A DNA stretch of 64,000 nucleotides. Origin: Owenia fusiformis. Lineage: Eukaryota; Annelida; Polychaeta; Sabellida; Oweniidae. The position numbers and the translations under genes are program-made. Numbering within the stretch: position 1 is the first letter of the stretch; each line of letters begins with the position of its first letter. The DNA is taken from NCBI GenBank assembly GCA_903813345.2, contig CAIIXF020000009.1, forward strand, positions 36,017,759 to 36,081,758, given 5' to 3'. Below, piece by piece: positions 1-8,600 of this stretch. The notes under the pieces were generated by a model that was given only the letters and a program-made list of their open reading frames with translations, did not search any database and was not told the origin of the DNA.

Positions 1-72
1 TGACGACAAAACTAAGAACTCCTCTCATATGACTTGTAAACCTTCACTCTGTCTAGAAGGGAGGTGGGGGGG

Positions 73-269
73 TGTTTCAGATTTCCGCCAAAAACCACGA
101 GGGAATGCGCACGCAGACTTCAGATCTCACATCCGTTTCCTGTTCTCGAAAACGAGACTAAATTAAAATATTTGATAATTTTAGATTTTCAATACATTAC
201 CAGACTTAAAAACAGAAAAACTACTCCTTAAGCCAATAAAAGCAATTAATAAACATTAATTGTGTATTT
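73..269. repeat. 197-bp direct repeat, low-coordinate copy
   Basis: Read base by base, this copy is identical to the one 5780 bp away at 5853-6049. It starts TGTTTCAGATTTCCGCC and ends ATTAATTGTGTATTT. On the element's strand it is the 3' copy. The identity argues for a young insertion or recent homogenisation. Confidence 0.93.
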
Positions 270-723
270 ATTATCTTAATCCTTGATGTGATTGTGGCTT
301 TAAGGAGTCATTGATGTTTTATAAGAATTAATAATTCAATTGCTTTTTACTTAGTTGCGACAAAGTTGAACATCTTTAAAAATGGCTAATTAGCCTAATT
401 AGCTTATTGGAATAACATTTTTAACTCACCTTAAGAGTTGATACCCTATTACCTGTCAAGAAACCACTTGTCTTCTACCATGGTGCGCCAAATTAGCCAT
501 TCCCTGAATTTTCAGGGAAAGCACCATATAAAGGGCACTCCCCTGCGAAAAAACTTACACAAGAAATATTATTAAACATTCTAACATTTTTATTTCATTG
601 TGAAAATTAATCATCAATCACTTACATTTTTTATTTTATTTGTTTTAGTTCATTTCTTTTTTTTTTTTTTTTTTCTATATTATGTTATTGTTTGTTATCT
701 TTAGAGTCCTATGTTAGTTATTA
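270..723 (-). other. 3' non-coding part of the Ngaro-like element
   Basis: A+T-rich stretch between the recombinase stop and the direct repeat. It holds a two-step hairpin (481-526) and a run of about 20 T at 655-674, which reads as poly(A) on the element strand. No ORF is supported. Confidence 0.55.
481..526. other. two-step hairpin near the element 3' end
   Basis: An outer 6-bp stem TGGTGC/GCACCA (481-486 with 521-526) encloses a perfect 9-bp stem TTCCCTGAA/TTCAGGGAA (500-508 with 511-519) around a two-base loop. It could be a structure used in reverse transcription or recombination, or simply chance in a repeat. Function is not known. Confidence 0.5.
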
Positions 724-1583
724 TTATCTTATATATTTTCTGAAAGCCAGGGACTTCCATCGTCCAATCTTTTGTATATTATAGTCATCTAGACCAATCC
801 TAGCCGCCCAAGTAGCCCCGCCTATCCTAAAGCTATGTGACTTGTACAGCTTTGTGTCCATTTGGCAAAAAGTAAACAGTTTCTTTAAGTTTTTATTGAA
901 TGAATAACGAGTTACTGGTGAGCCCACCTGGGTCACAAACAGTGGTCCTTCCCTTCCTTGTGTAGTGAACATATATTGATCTAGTAATGTTACTGGACAT
1001 ATGTCCTTTTCTTGTGGTCTTATGATCACACTCTGTGGTGATTTACTATGTTTGAATGATTCAAATTTTATAACATAACCTTCTGGTTGTTTATGTATGT
1101 CTTTTCTCAATAGATTATGTTGACTTAAAGTTATTTCACCAATCCTTAATAAACCAAATAAAGCTACTGACATCATTGTTTTTTGTAATAATACTAAATA
1201 TTGATTATTTTCTATGATTTCTAAAGCATGGAACAGTTGTTTGAGAATTTCTGGTGTTATTGGTAAACGAGAGTCACAAGAAGGGTTTTGTTTTGAAATC
1301 CCAGTTAATGCTTGGTTTACTAGAAATGATTTAGTTGGATCCGGTAAATCTCTAATTTATGATGGTAGGCTAGACCAGATATCAAAGTCCTTATAGAATT
1401 TGGTGCTAAATTTTTATGAATTAAAAATGCTATAAATAGTCCAGTACTTACAGGGGTTAAAGGTATTTTTCCTAGATGAGTTACTTCATTGAATTGTTCC
1501 AAGTAAATAATACTCCTGTTATAAATCTGTATTGTTCCTTGAGCTAAAGCTGAGTTTATTGTCGTATTTAAAGTGTTAACCAA
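724..1583 (-). pseudogene. tyrosine recombinase (YR) of the Ngaro-like element, frameshifted
   Basis: The recombinase would integrate the circular cDNA. An N-terminal helical DNA-binding part is open from 1583 to about 1357. The catalytic part is open in the next frame down to the stop at 724. In the catalytic frame one can see the first arginine in LLRIGE, the box HSFRIGG (His and second Arg), GRWKS, and the terminal tyrosine in FRKYIR, so the R-H-R-W-Y set is present. The two parts are out of register by one base near 1357-1363, and reading continues without other stops on both sides. The first codons overlap the end of the RT ORF by 16 nt. A sequencing error could also explain the shift. 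Confidence 0.8.
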
Positions 1584-3412
1584 TTGCTGGGTTGTAATTC
1601 CTCTGGTATCTGATCTTGATTCATATTTTTGATTGTTGAGAGTTTCTGAAAAACATGAATGTTACCCCTGGATAGAGCATCTGCTAATGTATTGTCTTTT
1701 CCTGGAATATGTTTACTTTTAAACCTTATGTTGTGAGATAAACACTGTAGAATCATAGGTCTAAGCAAGTTCATGATAGTTGTGTCTTTTGATGTATATT
1801 TAGTCAAGATCATTTGAACCGCTTCGTTATCGGTTTCCAGTACTACGTTTTTGTATGCTAGATGATCTGACCATAGTTTTAGTGCCAATACAATTGGGAA
1901 TAATTCCAAAATTGTTATGTTGAGTGACTTCCATTTTTCTGGCCATTCACCAACAAGATATCTATTGCCACATATAGCTGCATAACCCACTGTTTTTGCT
2001 GCATCTGTAGTTATGAATATATGTTGTTCTAAATCTATCAATTTTGGTATCAAACTTTTACCATTGTATTTTTCTAAGAACGTTTTCCACATTTCTAGAT
2101 CTTGTTTTGCTTCCTTAGTTAGTCTGATTTTATAATCTAACTTTTTGACTTTTTTGGAAAGTTCAATAAGCCTTCTTAGGAAAGTTCTACCAAATGGTAT
2201 GACATAACCACAAAAACTCAGAAAACCAATGATTGATAATAATTCTCTCTTTGTTAGTTTTTTGTGTTTTTGTTTATATTTTTTGTTGTCTGATATTTCC
2301 ATTTCTAATGCTTCAGCTATGATTTTTCTTCCTTTTTCGAGTTTTTTGGTAGGCAACCTAGCCTCCATTTTTTGCGAATCTAATTCTATACCAGCGAAAA
2401 TCAACACTTGATTTGGCCCTTCTGTTTTTTCGTGGGCTATTGGAACGTTTAACTTTTTGCATAAATCTAGAAAGTTTTTTAGAAATTTTTCACTTTCTTG
2501 TTTTGTTTTATTTATGAAAAGGAAATCGTCCAAAATATGTTCCATGTTTTTTATATTGTATTTTGTTTTTGCTATCCATTCTAATGATGAGCTGAATGCT
2601 TTAAATATACTACAAGCGCTAGATAGACCCATGGGGAGCATTTTATCATAATAATACTTTCCTTCCCATTCCATGCCTAACATGTAGTGGTCTTCCTTAT
2701 GAATTGGTACTATTCTAAACGCCGATTTTATGTCTGTTTTTGTCATAAAACAGTTTTCTCCCAATTTTTGTATGTGACCTATAGCGTCATCTATTGTCGC
2801 ATATGATACTGTTGTGTCTTCTTTTATAAACCCATCATTAACCGATTGACCTTCTGGGAAAGATAGATGGTGAATTCTTCGAAACTCTCCTGGTTTTTGC
2901 TTTGGTACTAGACCTATTGGTGAAATGATTAAGTTTTTGAAAGGTTTTTCTTCAAAGGGACCTGCTATGTGACCAATTTTTATATCGTTAACTAATTTTT
3001 CTTTCATGATCTTAGGGTTTTCATAAGCTGATTTTAGATTTTTGTGAATATTTTCTGTCTTAATACCAAATGATTTTATTCTGAAACCTTCTTGAAAACC
3101 TGAAATTAAGAATTTTGTTTTTTCAATGTCATATCCTTGAAGTTCTTGGTTTAATACTTTAGCGTTTACTGGAGTAGTTACCGTCGTAGTCACGTTTTCT
3201 ATCACTATGTTCTTCTTTGGACTGTCTTTGGGGACCACCTGGTCTCCTTTCTCTGGTACAATAACATCCCCTGTGTTGTTCATCGCATTTTGGGCAAGTG
3301 TGTTTGTAGCCGCATTTGTTGTTGCAGAAGCGGCCTCTGTGATATTGGAAACACCATCCCTTTGGAAAACGAAAATCACGATTTTCTTCTTGCGATCCTT
3401 GGGTATTATCAT
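1568..3412 (-). CDS. reverse transcriptase/RNase H of the Ngaro-like element
   Basis: 614 residues copying the element RNA into cDNA. RT motifs run from about residue 170 (IGLVPKQKPGEFRRIHHLSF) through TKTDIKSAFRIVPI and LPMGLSSACSIFKAF to the catalytic HILDDFLFI. RNase H follows with TTDAAKTVGYA (first Asp), LELFPIVLAL (Glu), LETDNEAVQ (second Asp) and HIPGKDNTLADALSR (His/Asp). The ORF is in a different frame from Gag and overlaps its 3' part by 254 nt, so expression would need frameshifting or reinitiation. The first ~80 residues are low-complexity and probably not conserved. The ORF itself is unbroken. Confidence 0.87.
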   Translation of the reverse strand: MIIPKDRKKKIVIFVFQRDGVSNITEAASATTNAATNTLAQNAMNNTGDVIVPEKGDQVVPKDSPKKNIVIENVTTTVTTPVNAKVLNQELQGYDIEKTKFLISGFQEGFRIKSFGIKTENIHKNLKSAYENPKIMKEKLVNDIKIGHIAGPFEEKPFKNLIISPIGLVPKQKPGEFRRIHHLSFPEGQSVNDGFIKEDTTVSYATIDDAIGHIQKLGENCFMTKTDIKSAFRIVPIHKEDHYMLGMEWEGKYYYDKMLPMGLSSACSIFKAFSSSLEWIAKTKYNIKNMEHILDDFLFINKTKQESEKFLKNFLDLCKKLNVPIAHEKTEGPNQVLIFAGIELDSQKMEARLPTKKLEKGRKIIAEALEMEISDNKKYKQKHKKLTKRELLSIIGFLSFCGYVIPFGRTFLRRLIELSKKVKKLDYKIRLTKEAKQDLEMWKTFLEKYNGKSLIPKLIDLEQHIFITTDAAKTVGYAAICGNRYLVGEWPEKWKSLNITILELFPIVLALKLWSDHLAYKNVVLETDNEAVQMILTKYTSKDTTIMNLLRPMILQCLSHNIRFKSKHIPGKDNTLADALSRGNIHVFQKLSTIKNMNQDQIPEELQPSNWLTL

Positions 3413-4385
3413 TGTTGATCATTGCTTTTGCCGTTGTCCAATGTTGGAAGTGCAGCACATTCCATGGCCATTTTCCTTCAGCTCTTTCATTACGGAAGTT
3501 GCAATCGTAGTATCTCCATCCCTTCTTTTCTTGATATAGTTCTGTCACAAGGGCTAGGTGTTTCATCAGTTGTGGCCCGGATGTGGTGAATTTCTGCATA
3601 TAGACGGCGGAATATGATGCAAATGCCTTGCACTATTGAGGGAAAGTGAGTGGTTTTTTCTTATTGTTCTGTTGTATGTTGAAGATTTGGCTTCCTTCTG
3701 ATCCATCTAACATTTGTGTTACCGTCAAACCCCCTATCTGACGTGTTTGTAGGTTTATTTCCTTGTGTATCAGCTCAAACTCTATGTATTCATCTGACCA
3801 GATTTTTTCTTTTAGTTTCTTTGAAATTTTATTCTCTAATGGAGATGTTTGAAACGAAAAGGGGTTGAGGCCTGAATCATATTGGTTTGGTATATTTATC
3901 TGTTGATTTTGTAGTTGGGATAGCAGCAATGGTATTTGATAATTAGTATTCATCTGTTGAGCTGGATTTGCTAACACTTGAAAAGGTAACGTTTGGTTTA
4001 TATCTGATTGTTGTATCTGCATAGGTTGTTGTTGTTGTTGCTGATTTACTTGTTGTATGTTCATAGGCTGTGGTTGTTGCATTATAAATGACTGTTGTCC
4101 ATTGTTGTTTATTGGACCAGGCTGTGCAATAGGTTGATTACTAGTTATAGTGTGACTTGGTAACCCCGGTATATTAACAGTATTGTTACCTGTGTTCACT
4201 GTATCTTGTGCTGACACTGTGACTTCTTGAGTTGCATAGGAATGGTCTGTGCCTTTGGACCCTTCAACATTGAGTCCACCTGGATTCAAGTTGTATTGCG
4301 TGTCACCTAGCTCACCTGAGCTGGTCCCTGGTTGCGCTTGTACCAGTCCACCTGGGCTGGCCCCCGTTCTAGGTTTTTTGCTCAC
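3159..4385 (-). pseudogene. Gag-like protein of the Ngaro-like element, interrupted by one in-frame stop
   Basis: Two ORFs (4385-3633 and 3599-3159) lie in the same frame, separated only by a TAG at 3635-3633 and a dozen sense codons. Together they would make a protein of about 408 residues. The first half is rich in Gln, Asn, Pro and Thr, with a glutamine-rich stretch. The second half contains a Cys/His cluster (WCFQYHRGRFC, CGYKHTCPKC, HRGC) followed by a basic tail, as expected of a nucleic-acid-binding Gag end. The stop may be decay, a sequencing error, or a readthrough site. Assignment as Gag rests on position and composition. Confidence 0.65.
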
Positions 4386-4868
4386 AGGTTCCCTGTTAAA
4401 ATAGAATTTTTTACTTTTTATTAAAGATTGTTATTATTATTTGATATATTAATTAAACAATTTTTTGTTGTTTTGATAAATAAATATATATATATATATT
4501 TTTTATTATTATATTAATCTATATTTTTATTACTCTAATCTGATGTTATATATTATATCATTTTTATCGTATATATTAATACCATTCCAACAATTTTGAA
4601 GTTCCTCTGTCTTAGTTGATTTTTCTTAGTAACATTAAACTCCATTGCATTAACATAATATATGCAAGGAACAAAAAACCATGTTGCTAAACAAAAAACT
4701 TACAACTATAATTCTCCAGTTTTTAGCAACACTATAAAAGATAATTGAGCTATGTTAGTTAACAAACAATGACTCCTTATGGCACAGGTTTTTTGAATGG
4801 GGCAGTACCGAGCTCCATGTTTTTAGATTTTTTGTTAGTCTTAATTAATCTTAAATATAGTTAACAGC
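4386..4868. other. A+T-rich spacer inside the Ngaro-like element
   Basis: Between the Gag-like and SGNH ORFs. It contains a (TA)n run near 4483-4498 and no supported ORF or repeat. Confidence 0.5.
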
Positions 4869-5537
4869 TCAACTACTCAATTCTATCCTTATATTCCTAC
4901 CCTCCTTTTCTTCTTTGATGAAGTTTAGGAGCATCCCCCTCCATGATCTAGCCAAACGCTTTTCTCCAGTTTTGTTGAGGTGTATGGGGTCCTTTGGGAG
5001 ATTGACTATTTTTTCATGTTGATATTTATGGTCATTCATGTCCTTGTGATGAAAGTAAATGATTCTGTTGTCTTGGAGGCGTTTAAGGGATTTTTGAATG
5101 TGATGGTTGGTTGCTGCAATGTTAATGTTGAACTCCAGGGATTGTTGTAATGTCTTGATATATTTATTATGTTTGGCGAAATGTCTTTTGAGTAATTGAC
5201 CAATGTAGACTTTTTTGCAATGGGGATGATCATCAAGATATGTATAGGCTAGTGAAATGAGGTTTCTGGCTATTTCTTGAGGGGTAGTGTCCTGGTTGAT
5301 GTCGTTTTCACCCAGTTGGAGAATGAGCATCTGTGAGTCTGTCCGTTTAGTTTCTCTGAGCAGCGCTTCCACTTGAGCGATCGTGCCCCCACTCTTCTCC
5401 TGCGTAGAGAGGCAGACCACCTGGTCTACCTTTAGCTTATGAAAAGCTAGTTGATGTTGCTGACTTTGGATCATCCTTCTTATGAAGGAATGACCCGCTA
5501 TTTTCACTTTAACTTTCATTGCTAAATATATGTACAA
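4869..5537 (-). CDS. SGNH/GDSL-hydrolase-like accessory ORF of the Ngaro-like element
   Basis: 222 residues, intact. Family block I is present as AGHSFIRR near the N terminus, with the nucleophile Ser kept but the usual Asp before it replaced by His. Block III appears as LQLGENDI (Gly and Asn). Block V appears as DPIHLNKTGEKRLA, giving the Asp/His pair. SGNH-type hydrolase domains are known as extra domains in some Ngaro and CR1-type retrotransposons, where their role is unknown. Here the ORF comes first on the element strand, ahead of Gag. The start could be the first Met or the one six codons later (MKVKVKIAG). Substrate cannot be told from the sequence. Confidence 0.7.
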   Translation of the reverse strand: MYIYLAMKVKVKIAGHSFIRRMIQSQQHQLAFHKLKVDQVVCLSTQEKSGGTIAQVEALLRETKRTDSQMLILQLGENDINQDTTPQEIARNLISLAYTYLDDHPHCKKVYIGQLLKRHFAKHNKYIKTLQQSLEFNINIAATNHHIQKSLKRLQDNRIIYFHHKDMNDHKYQHEKIVNLPKDPIHLNKTGEKRLARSWRGMLLNFIKEEKEGRNIRIELSS

Positions 5538-5852
5538 TTTTTATAATATTTTATAATATATTTTTTATCTATGGATTATAGTGTGAAAGTTTTGCAAACA
5601 GATTTGATATTGAAATTATTCTCCCTTAGGCCTATTCTATCTCATTTTTATTTAGACTAACTTTTAAGTTGTTTTTAAAAAAAATTTTGCAAAGTTTTTG
5701 CTAATAATATCCTTATATTGCTTATTTCATACTATATTTTTGTGCAATTATTAATTATATATGTCTCGGTGTAATAGTATATAAAATACTTACATTCTAG
5801 TGATTGAAATCACTTAAATACTAGAAATATACTGAGAACCTGGATTTATGGA
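5538..5852. other. 5' leader of the Ngaro-like element
   Basis: A+T-rich non-coding sequence between the SGNH ORF and the high-coordinate direct repeat. No ORF or clear regulatory motif seen. Confidence 0.45.
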
Positions 5853-6049
5853 TGTTTCAGATTTCCGCCAAAAACCACGAGGGAATGCGCACGCAGACTT
5901 CAGATCTCACATCCGTTTCCTGTTCTCGAAAACGAGACTAAATTAAAATATTTGATAATTTTAGATTTTCAATACATTACCAGACTTAAAAACAGAAAAA
6001 CTACTCCTTAAGCCAATAAAAGCAATTAATAAACATTAATTGTGTATTT
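5853..6049. repeat. 197-bp direct repeat, high-coordinate copy
   Basis: Identical to 73-269. On the element strand it is the 5' copy (A1-like). Sequence after 6049 diverges at once (TTGTTTAC versus ATTATCTT), marking the repeat edge. Confidence 0.93.
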
Positions 6050-6930
6050 TTTGTTTACTTTTACCACGGACATCTAATACGTTCTTCAAACTGCCCTGGA
6101 ATTATATCAATAACAGGACTGGCATCCAGATCCAAGTATTTTTCAAGACCGCCGACTCTCGTTGGGCTATTTATCACTATTGACTCAGTTGTTCATATAA
6201 ATTTACGTACCTTACATGCTTTGTAATCGACGTAGATAGAAAATATTGTTTCCTAAATTGCTCTGAAAAGCGATAATTATTACTAAATGTACTTTGAACA
6301 GGTCGACTGACCAAAAAGTCGGACTTCTGGCACAAGGTCACGTGACCTATTCGGGAGGTCACGGGAGGTTACGAGAACTAAATTCAAATTTCCCAAACAA
6401 TCATCATTTAACCAATCAACGTCGAGATAAAATTGATGACGTCACCGCCATCGGTCAAGTTTAGGTCAAAAGTCATCCATCTTGCCATTTGCCCCGCGGA
6501 TGATTACCAGTCAACAAAAAACGATGAAATCACGTTAAAAATAAAATATACACTTTAAAATTGAGGCTGATTGAATATGACAAGACTCCATTGAATACAG
6601 CTGTGCAATTTACAGTCACCAAGATGAGCTAATTTCGGAGAGATTCGGGAATTAAGAAATGTAAGCCATTCCGGTTTCCCAACTTCAAGAAATTGAAATC
6701 CCAGAATCTCCTTTCGCCAGAAACATTCTCTCTGACTGTGACTTTTACATGAGAATAAAAATGTTTTATGCTTTTCATATTGAAAATCAAGATGAGTATT
6801 GCATTGCGGGTAATTATTCAAGAACACATTCCAATAAAAACATAATTTGTGGGAGAATGTTCACTTTCTTTATTGCCATAATTATAAATTCCATTTTTTA
6901 TTAAATGATCAACATGTAGGCCTATGCAGG
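6050..6930. promoter_or_regulatory. non-coding stretch with a promoter-like patch (6335-6490)
   Basis: The patch holds a 14-bp palindrome AGGTCACGTGACCT (6335-6348). It contains GTCACGTGAC, an extended E-box identical to the TFEB/CLEAR consensus. A CCAAT box (TTAACCAATCA, about 6409-6419) and a perfect CRE palindrome TGACGTCA (6437-6444) follow, then a YY1-like CCATCTTGCCAT near 6477-6488. This clustering is typical of housekeeping promoters. It could serve the NHL-type gene downstream or a minus-strand transcript. No TSS can be seen. The rest of the stretch holds nothing recognisable. Confidence 0.35.
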
Positions 6931-7290
6931 TACAGTAAAACCTGTATATCTGAACACCTGGCTAATCCGAACACCTTCCAATTTGAACACTTTTTTTCGG
7001 TCCCATTTTTTCATCCCATTGACTCCCATGTTAAAAAAACCTTGAAATCTGAACACCTCCTAATTTGAACAGTGAACAACCAGATTTGAAAAAGTGACCT
7101 GTCTAATCTGAACATTTTTATCAGAAATCAAATGTCTGGACATTTCAATTAAAGCCACATATTGAGTCAATGTTATAGTTGTTATTTATCTTTACAAATA
7201 TACAAATGCAATCAAAGAACCAATTGTCCCAATTAACTTATTTAGTCTCAGTGACATCCCTAATTTGTGGAAAACAACAGGATGTTTTGG

Positions 7291-7517
7291 AAAGGTGTGA
7301 ATACAGGAGTTAATTGGTTTATCCAATATTAGAAAAGAACTGAATGTTTTATTTTTGGATTAAGAGAAAGGTGTGAATCAAGAAGATAATTGATTTATCA
7401 ATATTGGAAATAACCTGGATGTTTTTAATTTGGATTAAGAGAAAGGTGAGAGTCTGGGAGATAATTGGTTTATCCTTATTGTAAATTAACTGGATGTTTT
7501 TGATTTGGATTATGAAC
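7291..7517 (+). repeat. three tandem copies of a ~75-bp unit inside the Tigger-like element
   Basis: Units start AAAGGTG at 7291, 7367 and 7442. Each runs through TTTATC...TGGATGTTTT...TTTGGATTA. They differ by several substitutions, so the triplication is old. Confidence 0.75.
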
Positions 7518-7680
7518 AGGTCTTAACTGTTTTATATCCCATGGGTCTGTTATGATAGCTAAGATTCAATCAGTAGATGTTTTATAATCACAAAGACAAC
7601 ACAGACGCCATTTGTAGACATGATTATATCACGAGAAGGAGAAAAAATCAAACTTTGTAATATTCGCATATACATCTGAC

Positions 7681-7832
7681 ATCCTGAATGCCCTTGATAT
7701 TTTGAAGGATTATGCATCACCTCGAATGAACACTCATGAAAAATTATTTTTAATAATATCTACTCAAATATTGCTAATGCTAAAAGTGCCAAGAAACAAA
7801 CAACAATGAAGGACTTTTTCAAGCAAAAGTAA
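7681..7832 (+). pseudogene. transposase C-terminal remnant (Tigger/pogo type)
   Basis: The last reading frame gives KKQTTMKDFFKQK before the TAA at 7830-7832, resembling the conserved end of Tigger/Jerky-type transposases. Upstream, in another frame, ILNALDILKDYA resembles the helical segment that precedes that tail. At least one frameshift separates the two. The DDE catalytic core is absent, so this is a relic. Confidence 0.55.
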
Positions 7833-8188
7833 AGCAGTGCTATATAACCATAATATGGAATAAGCCATTTGATAAGCATAAGACTTTGTATGAGACTATC
7901 ATATACTTTTACAGTGTATTACAAAGTTTTTGCCAAAATATAAGAGTTATTTTTACTAAAATGATGAAATTGTTCAAAATATAAATAAAACATAGCGGCC
8001 TATTGTAGAATTAACATATCAACAACATGTATTGTTTTCTGACTTAGTATTAAGTGTTCAATATAGTGCACTGAACAATGAAAATCCCCCCCCCCCCGAC
8101 CAACAAAATCCTCGAAATTTGAACACCTGCCAATTTGAACGCTTTTGGCTGGTCCCATGGGTGTTCGGATTAGACAGGTTTTACTGTA

Positions 8189-8584
8189 ATATTTATAGGA
8201 CATGTGAAAAGTAGTGTTAGCGGGAGTATTAGCTACATTGTAGATCTTTTCTAAGACCTAGGGGACACAGCAAGGAGGATTGGCTCCCAGACCTCAAACT
8301 CAATATTCATTCCTTTGTCAACAACAATCTTGAAAATGTCGTTATTTTCTGACATTATAATTGACTATAAATTCATAATCAGAGATCCAAAAGATTGGAA
8401 CTTGATCAGTTCTTGTGTGTTTTGAAGTGATAAAATGGCACCTGTGTGATATCCAATTTTGTAGACAATTGTCGGACATTCAATGCAGGCCTTCCTTTGT
8501 CCAACAATTAACTACATGCACGAGATTGCTTGAATTTGCTTCCCTGTCCTCTACCGATATACATGTATATCATGTAGATTATAG
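8189..8584. other. non-coding stretch between the Tigger-like element and the LINE
   Basis: No ORF, repeat or RNA recognised. Confidence 0.4.
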
Positions 8585-8600
8585 TCTGTTTTCTTTAGGT
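8585..8600. repeat. LINE target-site duplication, left copy
   Basis: TCTGTTTTCTTTAGGT, identical to 10707-10722. The T-run that follows at once is the poly(A) tail of the minus-strand LINE. Confidence 0.88.

Larger units (their letters stand above)
73..6049 (-). mobile_element. Ngaro-like (DIRS order) tyrosine-recombinase retrotransposon, degraded
   Basis: On the minus strand this block carries, in order, an SGNH-hydrolase-like ORF, a Gag-like region, a reverse transcriptase/RNase H ORF and a tyrosine recombinase. There is no aspartic protease and no DDE integrase, which is the signature of DIRS-order elements. The RT active site reads LDDFLF. Identical 197-bp direct repeats lie at both ends, which fits the split direct repeats (A1...A2) of Ngaro elements rather than the inverted repeats of DIRS1. 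The B repeats expected in Ngaro were not found; the second may lie left of the window. Two lesions are visible: an in-frame stop in Gag and a frameshift in the recombinase. The outer ends are therefore approximate. Confidence 0.8.
6931..8188 (+). mobile_element. Tigger/pogo-type Tc1-mariner element, non-autonomous
   Basis: Terminal inverted repeats TACAGTAAAACCTGT (6931-6945) and its complement (8174-8188) are perfect and bounded by TA, the target-site preference of this superfamily. A second inverted block CTAATCCGAACAC pairs 6961-6973 with 8161-8173. Only a short 3' remnant of a transposase is visible, so the copy cannot move by itself. Internal sequence also includes a 75-bp tandem triplication and a C-run near 8089-8098. 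Confidence 0.8.

Noticed and set aside
1214-1396. Small plus-strand ORF over the recombinase
   Set aside because: It is antisense to the frameshift zone of the YR gene and has no features of its own.
73-6049. Ty3/Ty1-type LTR retrotransposon, because of the direct repeats
   Set aside because: No protease or integrase; a tyrosine recombinase follows RNase H and the RT has the LDDF motif, which points to the Ngaro/DIRS group.
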